Assembly (NCBI GenBank): GCA_040218415.1
Contig: JAVJRN010000077.1
Span: 1-17,727, forward strand
Direction: 5' to 3'
DNA from: JAVJRN01 sp040218415
Lineage (GTDB): Bacteria > Bacteroidota > Bacteroidia > Cytophagales > Cyclobacteriaceae
DNA: 17,727 nt
The notes beneath the pieces are model-generated. The model was not told the DNA's origin and did not search any database. It saw nothing but the letters and a program-made list of their open reading frames with translations. A program made the translations under genes and the position numbers. Positions 7,263-14,274 of the stretch are shown here, one piece after another. Numbering within the stretch: position 1 is the stretch's first letter; every line of letters starts with the position of its first letter.

Positions 7263-8294
7263 TCATAATTCATCAATTTCCTTTTCTATCAACTTGAACT
7301 TATCTTTTACCTCTTCACCCATATAGAAATCAAGCAAATCCTTTTTGGTTAGTGTTCCCGTTTCAAAAAAGCGATTTAGATATTCTTGGTTAAACTCCAT
7401 GAGTTGCATTGATTTTTCAAGTTGTTTCAAAATAGCTTTATTATTCGCGATGTTATTCTCAACAAGCGATTTTATACTTCTTACTTCCTGAATATCCTTG
7501 ATGATACGAGTAAGGATGAAACCCAATGTCTCTTTATCGAAATCAATCTCCTTGGCATTAATGGCAATATCTCTTGCAAGCATGTAGGCAATAGCAAGAT
7601 TACTATAGTCTCCTTTTTGAGAATCAATGATGGCAATAAAACCGATCTCTGGTATGAAGCCAACATTCTCGGCGAACTTGAGAATAGAATTATCAACTAG
7701 TGAGCGATCTAAAACGATTAAACTAATTTTTGCTTCACGATTAGCCTGAGCCTCAATCAGCTGACTCCATGCCGTGTCTGTTTTACGGATAAAGACATCT
7801 TTGGAATCTATTGTACCAAGCTTTACACTTTTATCAAACTTACATTCTATCGCAATCTTTAAATCTGCATTGCCATTTACATCACAAATGATATCTCCTG
7901 TTTTGTTTTTAGGTATGGCACCAGCTGCATTGCCAGTAAGCATGGCTTGATCTCCTATTTTCTTTTCCTTGAAAAATGCATTTAAATAGTTGGCAATGTC
8001 CTCTTCTGCCAGTACTCCCTTGATGGTAGACTTGTAAAAGAGCTCCTGCTTCATATCGAAAATCATCTTTAAGCTCTCCAGCTCAGTGCCTAGTTCATTA
8101 GAAGTCTTGGAAAGGAATGAGGACAAACGATCTTCCATCAGTGCTAATACCCCTATATAAAGTGCCCTAATTAATTTATCGTCTCTCTCTGCAGCAGGTA
8201 GGTTATCGAAATAGTTAAAGACTATTTCATTGTCCAATTCAAAATTTTGAATTTCTAGCCGTTTGAGTTTTTGGTTTATTTTAATTGTACTCAT
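7263..8294 (-). CDS. PD-(D/E)xK-like nuclease protein, last gene of the RT cassette
   Basis: A 343-residue protein with a probable restriction-endonuclease-like core. The segment KGVLAEEDIANYLNAFF (about 92-108) resembles the conserved acidic first helix of this fold. GDII at 133-136, then IAIECKF with Glu150 and Lys152, give the D-x(n)-E-x-K arrangement (Asp134, Glu150, Lys152). Residues 1-90 and 240-343 are helical, with coiled-coil character at the C-terminus (SIKSLVENNIANNKAILKQL). The layout recalls RmuC-like or DUF2130-like proteins, but I cannot assign a family. Its ATG overlaps the stop of the OLD-family gene by ATGA, so the two proteins are coupled and may form one complex, with the ATPase gating a nuclease. 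Cleavage activity is inferred only from the motif. Confidence 0.8.
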   Translation of the reverse strand: MSTIKINQKLKRLEIQNFELDNEIVFNYFDNLPAAERDDKLIRALYIGVLALMEDRLSSFLSKTSNELGTELESLKMIFDMKQELFYKSTIKGVLAEEDIANYLNAFFKEKKIGDQAMLTGNAAGAIPKNKTGDIICDVNGNADLKIAIECKFDKSVKLGTIDSKDVFIRKTDTAWSQLIEAQANREAKISLIVLDRSLVDNSILKFAENVGFIPEIGFIAIIDSQKGDYSNLAIAYMLARDIAINAKEIDFDKETLGFILTRIIKDIQEVRSIKSLVENNIANNKAILKQLEKSMQLMEFNQEYLNRFFETGTLTKKDLLDFYMGEEVKDKFKLIEKEIDEL

Positions 8295-10225
8295 GATACA
8301 CTAAATCTTGAATCATTAATCTTATTTTCTTTTACCCATTCATTAAAAGCTTCTTTCAAGGTAGTCCCAGATTCAAAAGCTTCCTCCCTTGAATCTAAAT
8401 TGATTAGTTCATCAAAAACTTTTTCAACAGAATCTTTTACATCAGAATCTTTACCTAATAAGTCATACATTTCGAATGGTTTTCCTGTAGAAGTAGGTAG
8501 AATTACATTATTGTCATCATCCATATCAACACCTCTATGTTCAATTTCAAAAGTTGAAATTGAAATCCGGTGAATAACTTTCCGCCCAGAACGTCTACAA
8601 ATATTTATCTCTTCAAGAATTCTTTCATTTCCAGTCCAAACATTATTAATAGCTTTCCTCTTATTTTTTGGATAATCTGAATCATGTAAAACAGAGAAGT
8701 CAACTTTAAAGTGATTTAACATTTTCAAAATAGGTATAATAGTAAACTTTCCTCTTGCGCGAATTACTAAAGGACGACTACTCAAAGGATATTTATCAAT
8801 ATTCATGTCCATTACCTTTTGAAATGCAGCAAACTCCGTATCTCCCTCTACCACGATAGGATGTTGACCAAAAAACATTTCAGCCAAATTTTGGTCGAAA
8901 GTATTTAATAGAACGAGTTGTTTCTTCTCTTCGTCGGAGAAAACTATTGAGTCAGACCGATAAGTTAGAGGAGAAGGAATGCTATCGGCTCTTGTTAACC
9001 TTACAATAGTTGTATTGTCCACAAATGGATTTAAAAAAAGTGGACTATGAGTTGTAAGCATTACTTGCCAAGACTTATCCTTTGCTAAATCATAGAGATA
9101 TTTAGAAGCAGCCCTAATTGCATTTGGGTGAAGAGCTGTTTCCGGTTCATCTATAAGAAGCATATAGCCAGGAAGGGAAACCTCATTTTCTTCACCTGCT
9201 ATGGCTTGCTCCACATCTTTTGCTTGTAGCTCTTCAATTCTCTTCTGCTTAACATCAATTTCACTTTGTTTAGAAGCTTTTGTATCTGCTTTAGCAGCCT
9301 TATCCCTTGCTTTTTCTAGTTTTTTAATCTCACTTTCAAGTGTTTTTATCTCCTTCTCATACTCTTTTTGTAAATCATTTTTAGATTGAAGTTTTGATCT
9401 CACTTGAAGTATTGACCAAAAAAGCGCACGTTGAGATCCAGTCCCTTGTTGGTTCCAATTTACTATATGATCATATTCAGAAATATCTAACCTAGACCCA
9501 TCCACTAAAGCTCTAATAGGGTCAAATTTTATTTCACTGATTCCAATTTTTAAGTCAATTTTCAAATCTGGAAAAATTGATCGATGATTTTTGGAAATAT
9601 CTTCGCTGTGTGCTTCTATTTTTTTAGCTTCAGCTTCAATTGGTTTCAAAGCTTCTTTATTGAAAGCATCGAGAGATTTCCTTAGATCTGAATCTTCCTC
9701 TTCAAAAGATGCCTTGAGCTTTTCACCTATCGGATCAACTATAATTTTTAAAAGCTTATCCAATTCTTGTTCTGGATTATCTAAAGCTCCTATTCTAAAA
9801 GGTTTAGGTAGCCGGCTTGTAAATACGTTATCCAAACCAGCAGCATTACCATCTACCGAATACTCGCCTTTCTCAGGGTCATATGTCTCCCTAGTTTTTG
9901 TACCAAAACGATCCCAGGCCCATCTACTTCTAACAATCCGCAAATCACCTTTTACCTCTTTCCATTTCTCAGCAATATTTCCAACCTTTTCTGGGATATG
10001 TACACTGATTTCAATTTCTGTGTCATAGTTAGAATGCTTTGACCTATCTCTCAAGGAATCATACTTTTCAGTTCCTACTGCTAATTCATAAGCTCTCAAG
10101 ACAGTGGATTTTCCTGAATTGTTATTTCCAACTAGACACAAAATATTATCTAGAGAAATAATTAGTTTGTCATTTCCAATACAACCAAGGTTTTTTATTG
10201 AAATGTCAATTAGCTTCGATCTCAT
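8291..10225 (-). CDS. OLD-family ATPase with TOPRIM nuclease domain
   Basis: An overcoming-lysogenization-defect type nuclease of 644 residues. The ABC-like ATPase has Walker A GNNNSGKS at 33-40, a signature-like GTGSQRALFW around 261-270, Walker B LLIDEPE at 356-362 and the TTHS loop at 391-394. A charged coiled coil at about 278-345 is inserted before Walker B. The TOPRIM part shows VVEGDTE (Glu460) and HDSD (Asp515, Asp517), the acidic residues expected for metal-dependent DNA cutting. OLD proteins are effectors in several anti-phage systems, including Gabija (GajA) and some retrons. No UvrD-like GajB lies beside it, so this is not Gabija. It starts 17 bases after the KTSC-like gene and overlaps the PD-(D/E)xK gene. 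In this cassette it is the likely effector triggered through the reverse transcriptase. Confidence 0.92.
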   Translation of the reverse strand: MRSKLIDISIKNLGCIGNDKLIISLDNILCLVGNNNSGKSTVLRAYELAVGTEKYDSLRDRSKHSNYDTEIEISVHIPEKVGNIAEKWKEVKGDLRIVRSRWAWDRFGTKTRETYDPEKGEYSVDGNAAGLDNVFTSRLPKPFRIGALDNPEQELDKLLKIIVDPIGEKLKASFEEEDSDLRKSLDAFNKEALKPIEAEAKKIEAHSEDISKNHRSIFPDLKIDLKIGISEIKFDPIRALVDGSRLDISEYDHIVNWNQQGTGSQRALFWSILQVRSKLQSKNDLQKEYEKEIKTLESEIKKLEKARDKAAKADTKASKQSEIDVKQKRIEELQAKDVEQAIAGEENEVSLPGYMLLIDEPETALHPNAIRAASKYLYDLAKDKSWQVMLTTHSPLFLNPFVDNTTIVRLTRADSIPSPLTYRSDSIVFSDEEKKQLVLLNTFDQNLAEMFFGQHPIVVEGDTEFAAFQKVMDMNIDKYPLSSRPLVIRARGKFTIIPILKMLNHFKVDFSVLHDSDYPKNKRKAINNVWTGNERILEEINICRRSGRKVIHRISISTFEIEHRGVDMDDDNNVILPTSTGKPFEMYDLLGKDSDVKDSVEKVFDELINLDSREEAFESGTTLKEAFNEWVKENKINDSRFSVS

Positions 10226-10242
10226 AGGTTCAATTTCTGCGA

Positions 10243-10461
10243 TTAATCGTATAAAAACTTAACATTGGAATTAATGTATCCATTTAAGCCATCCCCCTTA
10301 ATTGCAAGGACTTTCATTTGCTCAACATGATATTTACCTGCCTTCTGATAGCTATAAGTGTATGTTTTTCGACTTCCTTTAAACTTTACACTTATGAAAT
10401 TATTACCAGTTTCATAAGCTTCCACATTTGAATCTCCATTTAGATCCTTATATACTTCCAT
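10243..10461 (-). CDS. Small KTSC-like domain protein, 72 aa
   Basis: The sequence has a beta-rich pattern (NNFISVKFKGSRKTYTYSY) followed by a helical part (KAGKYHVEQMKVLAIKG) and GDGLNGYIN. This follows the layout of KTSC domains, short modules thought to bind nucleic acid and named from a lysyl-tRNA-synthetase C-terminal relative. The match is by eye and the usual KTSC residues are only partly kept. The gene starts three bases after the stop of the reverse transcriptase and ends 17 bases before the OLD-family gene, so it is a real member of the cassette despite its size. A role as an accessory that binds the RT product or the leader RNA is an inference. It has no signal peptide or membrane segment. 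Confidence 0.7.
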   Translation of the reverse strand: MEVYKDLNGDSNVEAYETGNNFISVKFKGSRKTYTYSYQKAGKYHVEQMKVLAIKGDGLNGYINSNVKFLYD

Positions 10462-10464
10462 GTC

Positions 10465-12132
10465 TTACTTTTTTGGTTTTAAAAATTGATAATGATAACT
10501 GAAAGGCGCACCATAGTATTTCGGCTCTTTTTTTAAGGCAACAGGAGTCTTTGAACTAAACTTTGATTGATCAATTTTCTTTAGGTGAGTTGACAACCTA
10601 GCTAATTGACTCCCTCTTTTTCGATCGAGGTATTTCGATTGGAATTTTATGTAATCTTCTTCTTTAAGAATTTTAAATCCTGCTGTCCAGCACATTTGAC
10701 CAAATCGTTCTTTTTTGAAAATGGAATGCCTTCCAATCGACATTGAAAGCAACCTCTGGCCAACCCTAAATTTTACCGCCTTTTTAGATATTTTAATTTT
10801 CTCATGACTCTTTAATGATTTAATTATTTGACCAAGTTCCTTTACTTGTTTCTCCACTTCCTTCTGCAGTGATGACCGTCTGACTCTCACAGTCAAATCA
10901 TGTCTTATTTGATATCCAACAAATGAAAGCCATGGTATACTGGACTTATCCTTGATACTTTCCCACTTATAAGGAGCTTTGGATTTAGAACTCCAGAACT
11001 CTTGTCCATACTCCAATACAGATTCAAATCGATGATGTATCAGTTTATTGGATTTTAGGCCATTTGTATATGACGATAGAGCTGCTTCACATATTTCTTT
11101 TTCCGGGTGAATTAGCACCATATCATCGCAAAATCTTGCATAAAAAAGGCTGCCATCTTGATGTTTTAATACTTCCTTATCGACCTCATCCATTAATAGA
11201 TTAGCCATCAAACAACTAAAGGCTCCACCCTGAGGAATCCCTAGGTTATCCACAACGGGATCGCTTCCAGTAACTTCTAATTCTGATTTTTTAACCCACC
11301 CAAATTCCGCCTTCTTTCCCAGATTAATTGTTCTGACATATCTATTAAAAGTGTAGGAATCCAGATAAGAACATAAAATTGAAATTGCCGTTTCATTTAT
11401 TTCAATTCCAATCTTCTGACATTCCCTAATTTTCTTTTTTAATACTGACTTAAGAACATCATGATTGACACAATCATAAAACTTTTTAATGTCACACTCA
11501 GATACCCATAGGGATTCAAATTCCATGGAACGTTTGAATTCAATTATATCCCTAACTGCCTGATGATGGGTATAAGACTTTCTGGTATTCGAAGCTCGAA
11601 ATGCATAGGAGCAATCTTCGAATAACGGATCAAAACATTGTGTCAGGTATTTATTACACTGACTTATTATTATTCTGTCTATGTAAGAGTATTCCGCTAT
11701 TGGACGAAAAATACTAATTCCATCTTCTTTCTTTTTGAACTGATGAAGAATGCGTGGTATTGGCACCATGTAAATGCCTTCAAGAACTCGCTTTTTAATA
11801 TCCTCTAAAACTTCGTAAAGCTTGATTTCCCAATTTTCTTTTGGAGTATTTTTAAACTTATTGGTAATTCTTAGCACTGTTCTTTCTAACTGAATTGCGT
11901 TAATATCTAATGCGGTCTTACCTTTTCTTTCATCTCTTGATATCCTGATCCAAATATTCCTTGGGGGAAAAATCTCTTCAAGCAGATGTTTTTTTCCAGT
12001 GTCAGAAACTTGAGTATCGAATATCCCCGCATGAAACATTTTATCATGCCTTTTTTTAGCCAGCAATGACCTTTTAAGACTCAAACTTTTGAGCAAAGCC
12101 CTATTAGAAAAGTAATATTCAAGCGTTTTCAT
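10465..12132 (-). CDS. Reverse transcriptase, defence-type (unknown-group-like)
   Basis: A 555-residue RNA-directed DNA polymerase. Visible motifs: FRPIAEYSYIDRIIISQ (142-158) and SYAFR (175-179) in the fingers; motif A CDIKKFYD (213-220, Asp214); motif B GIPQGGAFS (298-306); motif C YARFCDDMV (331-339), catalytic Asp336-Asp337; and FVGYQI (404-409) near the thumb. There is no maturase or HNH domain and no group II intron ribozyme around it, so it is not an intron protein. It also lacks the retron-style VTG signature, as far as I can see. It most resembles the Abi/UG class of defence-associated reverse transcriptases, in which the RT often copies an RNA encoded just upstream. About 135 residues follow the thumb; they are basic and unassigned. 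The 228-base structured leader upstream and the OLD effector downstream support a defence role. I cannot assign a DRT/UG number. Confidence 0.92.
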   Translation of the reverse strand: MKTLEYYFSNRALLKSLSLKRSLLAKKRHDKMFHAGIFDTQVSDTGKKHLLEEIFPPRNIWIRISRDERKGKTALDINAIQLERTVLRITNKFKNTPKENWEIKLYEVLEDIKKRVLEGIYMVPIPRILHQFKKKEDGISIFRPIAEYSYIDRIIISQCNKYLTQCFDPLFEDCSYAFRASNTRKSYTHHQAVRDIIEFKRSMEFESLWVSECDIKKFYDCVNHDVLKSVLKKKIRECQKIGIEINETAISILCSYLDSYTFNRYVRTINLGKKAEFGWVKKSELEVTGSDPVVDNLGIPQGGAFSCLMANLLMDEVDKEVLKHQDGSLFYARFCDDMVLIHPEKEICEAALSSYTNGLKSNKLIHHRFESVLEYGQEFWSSKSKAPYKWESIKDKSSIPWLSFVGYQIRHDLTVRVRRSSLQKEVEKQVKELGQIIKSLKSHEKIKISKKAVKFRVGQRLLSMSIGRHSIFKKERFGQMCWTAGFKILKEEDYIKFQSKYLDRKRGSQLARLSTHLKKIDQSKFSSKTPVALKKEPKYYGAPFSYHYQFLKPKK

Positions 12133-12360
12133 ATATTAAAAAAGCCGTTCACCTTGGGTTGGCTAAATGCCAAATTCGAATCGAATGTATCATCCAAATA
12201 TTTGTATATTATGGAAAATACAAGGGTCATCAGAGAGTAGCGTTTATCCGCAAGCGGATTGACCATACTTAAAATCTACTCTTAAACAGTGCTTAACACT
12301 TAACAAGGCTACTAGGCTCTATATCATTGTTTTTTTTAGTTTTTCTATTTCTATAATTAC
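12133..12360 (-). ncRNA. Structured leader of the RT gene, candidate template/guide RNA
   Basis: This non-coding gap between hsdS and the reverse transcriptase folds well on paper when read on the minus strand. AGAGTAG (12276-12282) pairs with CTACTCT (12234-12240), closing an internal hairpin AUCCG-CUUG-CGGAU (12246-12259) with a stable CUUG tetraloop. A second hairpin, TTGGC-attta-GCCAA (12159-12173), lies near the gene. Several defence RTs (DRT2, DRT9) and retrons use an RNA in exactly this position. A near-consensus -7 box (AATATTTG, 12195-12202) with TTG 18 bases upstream could instead start a shorter RT mRNA inside the region. Exact RNA ends cannot be seen. Confidence 0.45.
12138..12164 (-). 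terminator. Possible weak terminator/attenuator just before the RT start
   Basis: On the minus strand AGCC and GGCT enclose a small ACC-caa-GGT stem and are followed directly by six T residues, six bases before the RT start codon. The upstream hairpin TTGGC-attta-GCCAA (12159-12173) shares the GCC bases, so the two folds exclude each other, as in an attenuator. The stem is short, so termination would be partial at best. It could set the 3' end of a leader RNA while letting some transcripts continue into the RT. Confidence 0.3.
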
Positions 12361-14274
12361 TCATCCCACCACCTCCTTTTCTTCTACTTCAACTTGAGTC
12401 ATTTTTGATAGAATCAAGTCTTTTAAACTGATAAGAATTTCATTTTCAGAAGTCGCCATTTCTCGATTTTTCAATATCAAATCAAGCTTATAGTCAAACT
12501 GATCTAAAACTTTGTGATTAGGGAAAAGCATTTCAAAGTTTTGAATATCCTCCTTTGTAATTGCTTCACGGGTAGAACCTGATTCGCTAACGCCTAAAAG
12601 TCTTTTCTTGTAATACGTCGAACATAAAGCACACAAAATATAATTCGACGATTCAATTTCATTCATTCGGATTATTGCAACATGTTGATTAACCCTAGCC
12701 GGCAGAACATCTTTAGGTACAATAGAACATCTCGCTACAGAAGCTCCAGTAATATTTAGCAAAATATCATTCTCTTCAACTTCTACGTTTTTCAATTTGT
12801 CTGCTTGCTGCTTATCTATAAAAGCCAAATCCTTAAAGAGAAATTGAAAGTCATGAACATTCATACTTCTTATCAAAGAAATACCTGTTTGCTGGTAGCT
12901 TCCTTTTCCTCCACGAGGTGTTGACCCACTTCCGATTTTTGTCGTTCGATTAATCATCTTATCAACCTCCCACCCTTCCGGAATCTCCTTCTCCAGTTCC
13001 TCATTCCAGACCATTTTGCCACCGGAGGATTTATAGCCTTTAGCCGCACTCATGTTCCCCTCCTCCGGAGGGGTGCCCGCAGGGCGGGGTGGTTCTTCGC
13101 TACGCATTTCCCCACCGTCCACCATTTCAAATGCAGGGTGCTCATACAACTCATTCATTAAGGATTTCAGTCGCTTCTTCACTTCCAAATCATCAATATG
13201 AATCACCGTAAGTCCTAGCCCTTCGAGATAGGCGTCTCGTGCTGCATCGTATTCCTGTTTGTCATCATGGCTACTCCCATCTATCTCTACCACCACCTGA
13301 CAATTGGGGCAATAAAAATCGACTATGTAATTGCCAATGATCTTCTGACGGTCAAAGTCCAACCCCCTAAACTGCTTGTTTCGCACCTCTTGCCAGAAAA
13401 GCACTTCTGATAGGTTGCCAGCCTTTCGTAATGCCTTGGCTCGATCTTTTAATTTGGGGTTGAATGGGAGTGAGAAGTAGTTTTTGGAGTTGCGTTCAAT
13501 CACCTTCTTCTTCGAGGACTTTTCTGATTCGGAGGTAGTTACCACCTCCTTATTCAAGGACGACTCTAATTCGGAGATATTTACCACCCCCCTCTTCGAG
13601 GACGACTCTAATTCGGAGATATTTACCACCCCCCTCTTCGAGGACCCCTCCAACGGAGGGGAATTTACCCCTTGGTGCGCAGATCCCTCCAGTGAAGGGG
13701 AATGGGGGAATTCGAAATCTACGAACCAGTGTTTGTATAGTGCCTGGGCGGTTTCTTCTAGTTTTTGGTTGAGCTGTTCGTTGAGTTTGATGCGGTTGAC
13801 TACTGTGTTGTACTCCTTTACGATGGCTCGCTGTTTTTCGATGGAGGGGATTGGGAGTTCCGTTTCGCACATTTCTTCCCAGTCGAATGTCTCTCTCGCA
13901 CTGCCATGCGACTTGAAACGAGCATATCTGTCAAACTCTGGTCGCCTGAACCACATCATTAGATACTCAGGATCTAGTTCATTATGATCAATGACTTCAA
14001 ACACCACATACGCTTGTGAGAGAATGGCAGCCTCGTGATCTTCCAGCAATGCCACAGATATTTTATCGCCATTTCGAGAGGTTACCGGACCATACGCGAA
14101 CTGCATCTTACGTATGATCTTGTATTTTGACATGTCTGTGCCAATTGTATTAGCGATAGAAGGCATTAAAATCTTCTTAATACTTACGCCAAGTAGTAGA
14201 TCTACCTCTAGCTCGGTATTTCTAATATCAATAGGTCTGATATAGGATTCGAGTCGCTTATAATTTGATCTCAT
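12361..14274 (-). CDS. hsdS: Type I restriction specificity subunit (HsdS) with an inserted DUF559 domain
   Basis: The DNA-recognition subunit of the type I system, 637 residues against a usual 400-450. Target-recognition domain 1 occupies about 1-150, then a conserved helix (KLEETAQALYKHWFVDFEFP) to residue 190. Domain 2 follows KSSGGKMVWNEELEKEIPEG (about 416-434) and runs to the end. Between them are about 220 extra residues. Repeats (LESSSKRGVVNISE) cover 193-250, and a full DUF559 PD-(D/E)xK-like domain covers about 272-380, with Asp319 (YIVDFYC) and Glu330, Asp332 and His336 (VVVEIDGSSH). A low-complexity tail PPRPAGTPPEEG follows. In normal relatives the two flanks are only a few residues apart. 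The reading frame is intact throughout. It overlaps hsdM by 17 bases. Whether the inserted domain cleaves DNA or is passive is unknown. Confidence 0.92.
   Translation of the reverse strand: MRSNYKRLESYIRPIDIRNTELEVDLLLGVSIKKILMPSIANTIGTDMSKYKIIRKMQFAYGPVTSRNGDKISVALLEDHEAAILSQAYVVFEVIDHNELDPEYLMMWFRRPEFDRYARFKSHGSARETFDWEEMCETELPIPSIEKQRAIVKEYNTVVNRIKLNEQLNQKLEETAQALYKHWFVDFEFPHSPSLEGSAHQGVNSPPLEGSSKRGVVNISELESSSKRGVVNISELESSLNKEVVTTSESEKSSKKKVIERNSKNYFSLPFNPKLKDRAKALRKAGNLSEVLFWQEVRNKQFRGLDFDRQKIIGNYIVDFYCPNCQVVVEIDGSSHDDKQEYDAARDAYLEGLGLTVIHIDDLEVKKRLKSLMNELYEHPAFEMVDGGEMRSEEPPRPAGTPPEEGNMSAAKGYKSSGGKMVWNEELEKEIPEGWEVDKMINRTTKIGSGSTPRGGKGSYQQTGISLIRSMNVHDFQFLFKDLAFIDKQQADKLKNVEVEENDILLNITGASVARCSIVPKDVLPARVNQHVAIIRMNEIESSNYILCALCSTYYKKRLLGVSESGSTREAITKEDIQNFEMLFPNHKVLDQFDYKLDLILKNREMATSENEILISLKDLILSKMTQVEVEEKEVVG
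13057..13096. repeat. GC-rich double palindrome at the 3' side of the hsdS insertion
   Basis: CCCCTCC-tcc-GGAGGGG (13057-13073) is followed at once by GCCC-gca-GGGC (13075-13085) and GGGGTGGTTC. It encodes the PPRPAGTPPEEG segment of HsdS. It looks like a Bacteroidota REP-type element read through in frame. Confidence 0.65.
13522..13700. repeat. Tandem 39-42 base repeats between the HsdS recognition domains
   Basis: Two perfect 42-base copies lie at 13561-13602 and 13603-13644. A diverged unit of about 39 bases comes before (13522-13560). After them is a unit whose core is the full palindrome CCCCTCCaacGGAGGGG (13645-13661), and then a partial one around 13683-13700. Forty-two bases is 14 codons (SSKRGVVNISELES), so gain or loss of a copy keeps frame. 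The perfect identity of the two central copies points to recent duplication. Confidence 0.85.

Larger units (their letters stand above)
13039..13704 (-). mobile_element. In-frame DUF559-bearing palindromic repeat insertion inside hsdS
   Basis: This segment corresponds to HsdS residues 191-412 and has no counterpart in a normal HsdS. Its core (13135-13461) encodes a DUF559 domain. Both flanks carry the same palindromic motif: CCCCTCCaacGGAGGGG at 13645-13661 and CCCCTCCtccGGAGGGG at 13057-13073, the latter followed by GCCC-gca-GGGC at 13075-13085. The structure resembles a REP-like repeat pair carrying a small nuclease gene that has entered the gene without breaking frame. No transposase or target duplication was recognised, so the mechanism is unknown. 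Confidence 0.65.

Noticed and set aside
8291..10225. Gabija (GajA plus GajB).
   Set aside because: The OLD-type protein resembles GajA in general, but the partner gene is a PD-(D/E)xK-like protein and not a UvrD-like helicase.
10465..12132. Group II intron or retron reading of the reverse transcriptase.
   Set aside because: No maturase or HNH domain, no domain V/VI-like RNA nearby, no retron VTG signature seen, and the gene sits inside a tight defence operon.
13522..13644. Tandem repeats as a CRISPR array.
   Set aside because: Units are directly adjacent with no spacers and are translated in frame within hsdS.
13484..13987. Plus-strand open frame of 167 codons with repeated peptide units, and a second minus-strand frame at 13550-13870.
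   Set aside because: The repeats come from the 42-base DNA repeat being read in other frames; the HsdS frame has the domain evidence.
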